A stretch of 8,943 nt of DNA from Acidobacteriota bacterium (lineage in GTDB: Bacteria > Acidobacteriota > Terriglobia > UBA7540 > JAPUME01): the NCBI GenBank assembly GCA_027294185.1, contig JAPUME010000193.1, forward strand, positions 1 through 8,943, read 5' to 3'. Under the pieces are notes generated by a model. The model ran no database searches. It saw only the letters and a program-made list of their open reading frames with translations, and was not told the origin of the DNA. Each line of letters opens with the position of its first letter. The stretch's first letter is position 1. The translations under genes and the position numbers were made by a program. This document shows, in pieces, positions 6,106 to 8,943 of the stretch.

Positions 6106-6495
6106 CTACTTGATCACCTTGTCCGCGGCGGCAACATCCGATACGGCCAGCGCGATGACGGCTTCCTTGGTTCCTTTCGAAACACTCCCGTAGGCGTAGT
6201 GGATGTCGATGCCCTTTTCGGCAAGCTTGCGGGTCATTCTCCCCAGGGACCCCGGCCGGTCCGACATTCGTGCGGCGATCACCTCTTCCGTGGTGTATTG
6301 GAACCCGAGTTCCTCCAGGACTTTCTGTGCGGTCGCGAGGTTGTTTACCAGCATCCGAACCGGCGCAGTGCCCGCCTGGTCCGGTACCATCAGAGCCTTG
6401 ATGTTGACCGCTACTCTGGCAAGCTCAGAACAGAGTTCCGCCAAAACACCCCTCTCGTTTTTCACTCTCACCGAGATCTGCTTGACAATCGCCAC
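6106..6495 (-). CDS. Tandem ACT-domain protein (small-molecule sensor)
   Basis: A 129-residue protein made of two ACT domains, about residues 3-65 and 70-129, with nothing else. Each repeat has the ACT signature at its first helix: NERGVLAEL at 13-21 and the better match DRPGSLGRM in the second half. ACT dimers commonly bind amino acids and regulate biosynthetic enzymes or transporters. Stand-alone double-ACT proteins have mostly unknown partners, so I assign no ligand. The GTG start at 6495 is supported by a purine-rich AAGGGGG ribosome site six bases upstream. It is convergent with the 70-residue gene and divergent from the LarA-like gene, so it is probably monocistronic. Confidence 0.85.
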   Translation of the reverse strand: MAIVKQISVRVKNERGVLAELCSELARVAVNIKALMVPDQAGTAPVRMLVNNLATAQKVLEELGFQYTTEEVIAARMSDRPGSLGRMTRKLAEKGIDIHYAYGSVSKGTKEAVIALAVSDVAAADKVIK

Positions 6496-6557
6496 CCGAC
6501 ACCCCCTTCCGGATTGTGGAATCCTTCCTCCGCAAGATTGAAGAAGGTTCCGATTCT

Positions 6558-6573
6558 CTTATGCGCGCATGAG
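6558..6573. repeat. Near-perfect 16-base palindrome around ATGCGCGCAT
   Basis: The core ATGCGCGCAT (6561-6570) is a perfect inverted repeat. Flanking CTT and GAG extend it to 16 bases with one G-T wobble. It lies in the 261-base divergent region between the ACT gene (start 6495) and the LarA-like gene (start 6757), where an operator could control either or both. I see no other clear element in that region. Confidence 0.35.
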
Positions 6574-6756
6574 CAGGGTTCAGTGTGCTTCAGACTCTAC
6601 ACGGAATCACTTCCCCTCGCAATCCTCAAAAAAGGCCGATGGCGGCCCGCGGATTCTCTCTCCCATTCTTGAACCGTATCTCGACTCCCTCAATTCGGAA
6701 ACGAGCTTGACGGGAACTCTTCCATGCGCGAAGCTGAAAGTTCCAGGGCTATAACG

Positions 6757-8037
6757 ATGAATCCATCCAATCCTCTGCCCGCATTCCACCGCCTGAAGAG
6801 GACGGGGCCGGCAATGGCCGCATTGCCTCAGCTCGCCCAAACGGTCCGGGAAGCTATGGCAGCGTTGAAAATGGAGCGGGAAAAGCTTCAGGGAAAGAAC
6901 ATCGCCCTAACCGTCGGCAGCCGCGGGATTGCAAACCTCTCTCTGCTGGTTCGGACCGTGGCCGAGTGGTTGAAAGCTTCCGGGGCGCGACCCTTCATCG
7001 TTCCCTCCATGGGGAGCCATGGGGGCGCAACACCTGAGGGCCAGCGGAAAGTGCTGGCCGATTACGGCATCACCGAAGAAGAGTTGGGCATCCCCGTGCG
7101 CTCTCAGATGGAGGCCGTTCACCTGGGAAACACGCCCGAGGGGTTCGATGTCTTTATGGACCGGCTGGCTTATGAGTCGGACGGCGTGGTGGTGTTCAAC
7201 CGCATCAAAACCCACACGGACTTCAGCGGCCGGATTGAAAGCGGTTGGCTCAAGATGCTGGCGATCGGGCTCGGCAAAGTGCAGGGCGCAAGGACGTGCC
7301 ACCGTTACTGCCGCCAGTACGGCTACGAGAAATCCATCCGGGCCATGGGAAGCTGGTCGCTCGCGAGCGGAAAGATTCTTTGCGGAGTCGGTGTGATTGA
7401 AAATGAGGAGCACGAAATTTGCGCTGTTCGGACCGCCCGGCCGGACCAGTTGATCCAAACAGAAGAGGAAGCTCTGATACTGGCTCGGAAACTCCTTCCC
7501 CGGCTTCCGTTTCGGAATATCGACCTGTTGATCGTCGATCAGCTCGGCAAGAACATCAGCGGCACCGGGTTCGACACCAAGGTGATCGGGCGCGGCGTGC
7601 CACTGGAACCGAATGAGGCGCCCGAGATCAAATTGATTTACCTGCGGGATATTACTCCGGAGAGCGAAGGCAACGCCCTCGGCATCGGTATGGCCGACTT
7701 TATGCACGAGCGCTGCTTCCGCAAGGTCGACCTCAAGAAGACCTACATCAACACGCAGGCGGCGCTCAATCCGCCCATGGGCTTTCTGCCCATGCACTTT
7801 CCCTCCGATGGAGAAGCGGTGCGGTTCGCCCTGAACGTGCTGGGGGACAGGGACAAGAGCCACAGCCGCGTCGCCTGGATCAAGAACACACTGCTGCTGA
7901 GCGAAATTCTTGCCTCCGATGCGCTATTGACTGACGGTCCCTCCTCAGGGGCTTACCTCGGCGCACAATCTACAATCACTCCATCTTTCGACGCGGAAGA
8001 CAATCTCGTATCCGGTTGGGAGGGTTCGAATGAATAG
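6757..8037 (+). CDS. LarA-superfamily protein (DUF2088), probable nickel-pincer-cofactor enzyme
   Basis: A 426-residue protein of the lactate racemase LarA superfamily, whose members racemise or epimerise 2-hydroxyacids using a nickel-pincer nucleotide. From memory, L. plantarum LarA uses His108 and His174 for proton transfer, Lys184 to tether the cofactor and His200 to bind nickel. Here MGSHGGATPEG gives His88 and IKTHTDF gives His153 (spacing 65 versus 66 in LarA). WLKML gives Lys166, and ARTCHRY gives His182, with the same 16-residue Lys-to-His gap as LarA. All four roles can therefore be filled, although the His153-Lys166 gap is 13 rather than 10. The substrate is unknown. The larB, larC and larE cofactor genes are not in the window. 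The ATG at 6757 has AGGG eight bases upstream; an in-frame ATG at 6724 would add 11 residues. Confidence 0.82.
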   Translation: MNPSNPLPAFHRLKRTGPAMAALPQLAQTVREAMAALKMEREKLQGKNIALTVGSRGIANLSLLVRTVAEWLKASGARPFIVPSMGSHGGATPEGQRKVLADYGITEEELGIPVRSQMEAVHLGNTPEGFDVFMDRLAYESDGVVVFNRIKTHTDFSGRIESGWLKMLAIGLGKVQGARTCHRYCRQYGYEKSIRAMGSWSLASGKILCGVGVIENEEHEICAVRTARPDQLIQTEEEALILARKLLPRLPFRNIDLLIVDQLGKNISGTGFDTKVIGRGVPLEPNEAPEIKLIYLRDITPESEGNALGIGMADFMHERCFRKVDLKKTYINTQAALNPPMGFLPMHFPSDGEAVRFALNVLGDRDKSHSRVAWIKNTLLLSEILASDALLTDGPSSGAYLGAQSTITPSFDAEDNLVSGWEGSNE

Positions 8038-8075
8038 TGCGCTGGAATCAACCTCATAAAACATAGTAAACGTGC

Positions 8076-8492
8076 ATGAATCGTTCAGATTTACAGAAGC
8101 TAGCCTCCTTGCGCATTAAAGAGGCAAAGACTTTACTCGATAATGATCGCTACGAGGGAGCGTACTATTTAGCGGGATACGCGGTGGAATGCGCACTTAA
8201 AGCCTGTATTGCCAAGAAGACCAAACGCTTTGATTTTCCAGATAAAGAGCTTGCCAATAAGAGTTACACTCATAAGTTAGAGGCGCTGGTCGGGCAGTCT
8301 GGGATGGAAGGTGAGCTCCGGAAAGCAAGAAAATCCAGTAGGGATTTTGCAAAAAACTGGGCTGTCGTCAAAGACTGGACTGAAGAGCATAGGTACCGTA
8401 CCGTTATTTCAAAGAAATTGGCAGGGGACCTTTACTCTGCCATTGTTAGTAAGAAATATGGGGTATTAACATGGCTGAGGAATTTCTGGTAA
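8076..8492 (+). CDS. HEPN-domain protein
   Basis: A 138-residue, mostly helical protein of the bacterial HEPN type. The typical core is a first helix LRIKEAKTLLD (12-22) followed by the highly characteristic YEGAYYLAGYAVECALKAC segment (26-44). Then come a DFPDK turn (53-57), a SYTHKLEAL helix (63-71), the FAKNWAVVKDW region (91-101) and a closing tryptophan. HEPN proteins occur in toxin-antitoxin and defence modules, often as RNases. The RNase motif Rx4-6H is not visible here: the only two histidines, His66 and His105, have no Arg five to seven residues before them. It may thus be a non-catalytic adaptor. The ATG at 8076 has no evident ribosome site. Its last 22 bases overlap the next gene. 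The region is clearly more AT-rich than the genes to its left. Confidence 0.85.
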   Translation: MNRSDLQKLASLRIKEAKTLLDNDRYEGAYYLAGYAVECALKACIAKKTKRFDFPDKELANKSYTHKLEALVGQSGMEGELRKARKSSRDFAKNWAVVKDWTEEHRYRTVISKKLAGDLYSAIVSKKYGVLTWLRNFW

Positions 8493-8851
8493 AAAATTCT
8501 CTAACATCCAGCATGTTAGAAGCTGGCAAGGAACTCACGAGACGCCTTGACCGTATGGGTTTCAAAGCTGTGGCTTCATTTTGGCTCTATAACTCGGAAA
8601 CCAATGAGTGGCGCCTGGTGCTCGCATCCCATCAAGTCGATCGCAAGGGTCCCAAGAAGGCCTACGGCACAATTCTGAATGCTCTCAATAAGAAACCGGC
8701 GGAAGAGGTCATCGGCCTCAGCCTGCAAAACATCACTCTTACCAGTCCTCTCGATCCGCTCATCAAGTCACTCAGAACTGCTCTTCGAACGGGTAAGGCA
8801 TTGTCGGACATCAGATTCTCGCGCAACATGATCAACTATCTCTTAATATAG
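8471..8851 (+). CDS. Unknown HEPN-partner protein of 126 residues, probably C-terminally truncated
   Basis: I cannot assign a function. I recall uncharacterised proteins of this shape beside HEPN genes: an N-terminal helix with MLEAGKELTRRLDRMGF (15-31), a strand pair around SFWLYNSETNEWRLVLAS, a VDRKGPKKAY helix and a C-terminal FSRNMIN motif. It is not an MNT nucleotidyltransferase, since no GSxxxG...DxD pattern is seen. The ATG at 8471 lies inside the HEPN gene with GGGG seven bases upstream, so the two are probably co-translated. As I recall the family, the C-terminus reads like IEDAYIYR. Here Ile126 is followed by TAG and then codons for Y-A-Y-I-Y-R-V before TAA at 8897-8899. A GAG to TAG change would explain this, so the last strand is probably lost. 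Confidence 0.7.
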   Translation: MAEEFLVKNSLTSSMLEAGKELTRRLDRMGFKAVASFWLYNSETNEWRLVLASHQVDRKGPKKAYGTILNALNKKPAEEVIGLSLQNITLTSPLDPLIKSLRTALRTGKALSDIRFSRNMINYLLI

Positions 8852-8905
8852 TACGCATACATCTACCGGGTCCAATGTTTTCAGGTTCCAACTCCTTAAA
8901 GTGAG

Positions 8906-8941
8906 GTTCGGACTAGCAGGAAATTGCCTGTTACGCCGAAC
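8906..8941. repeat. Imperfect 36-base inverted repeat at the window end
   Basis: GTTCGG (8906-8911) pairs with CCGAAC (8936-8941). Inside, AGCAGG (8915-8920) pairs with CCTGTT (8927-8932) with one wobble, around a six-base loop. A symmetric 3x3 mismatch separates the two stems. It could be a transcription end for the HEPN module, a mobile-element end or a structured RNA. No T-run can be seen before the window stops. Confidence 0.4.
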
Positions 8942-8943
8942 GG

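Noticed and set aside
6907..7863. 318-codon open frame on the minus strand inside the LarA-like gene
   Set aside because: Shadow of the plus-strand gene, whose cofactor and catalytic residues are recognisable.
8906..8941. Integron attC recombination site
   Set aside because: attC sites begin with RYYYAAC and end with GTTRRRY. Here GTT is at the left and AAC at the right, the opposite orientation on both strands.
8852..8943. Possible tRNA T-arm (GGTTCCAACTCC-like) at the window end
   Set aside because: No acceptor, D-arm or anticodon stem can be built around it.

Overview
The window looks like chromosomal DNA from a GC-rich, Gram-negative bacterium. The protein style fits Acidobacteriota best: an S41 protease with a long C-terminal tail, a PF13557-type barrel protein, and a LarA-like protein without its maturation genes. 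That taxonomic guess rests on family resemblance only. Twelve protein genes are supported. I found no rRNA, tRNA, CRISPR array or insertion sequence.

Left part (1-2674, + strand): a secreted outer-membrane beta-barrel protein is followed by a membrane-anchored C-terminal processing peptidase (S41). The peptidase has its own strong-looking promoter, and that promoter shows the true start is the ATG at 1082.

Centre (2779-5036, - strand): this is a compact four-gene pterin operon. Read in its own direction it is PTPS-like gene, second PTPS-like gene (ATGA overlap), folE, then an SDR reductase. Both PTPS proteins carry the CxxxxxHGH active-site spacing of true 6-pyruvoyl-tetrahydropterin synthases, not the CxxxHGH of QueD. 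GTP cyclohydrolase I, PTPS and an NADPH-type SDR are the three steps from GTP to tetrahydrobiopterin, so I read this as a candidate BH4-type pterin operon. A hairpin plus T-run on the operon strand, upstream of the first gene, could be an attenuator.

Right of the operon (5218-8037): a thioredoxin-like TlpA/ResA protein diverges from the operon. A 70-residue protein with a metallochaperone-like pattern but no Cys pair follows. Next come a tandem-ACT protein on the - strand and, divergent from it, a LarA-superfamily (nickel-pincer cofactor) protein in which all four expected His/Lys positions can be identified.

Right end (8076-8851): a visibly more AT-rich two-gene module encodes a HEPN-domain protein and an overlapping 126-residue partner. 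The partner ends at a TAG just before codons that appear to continue the family's C-terminus, so it is probably truncated. The composition change and the HEPN gene suggest a horizontally acquired accessory module. The window ends in a 36-base imperfect hairpin.
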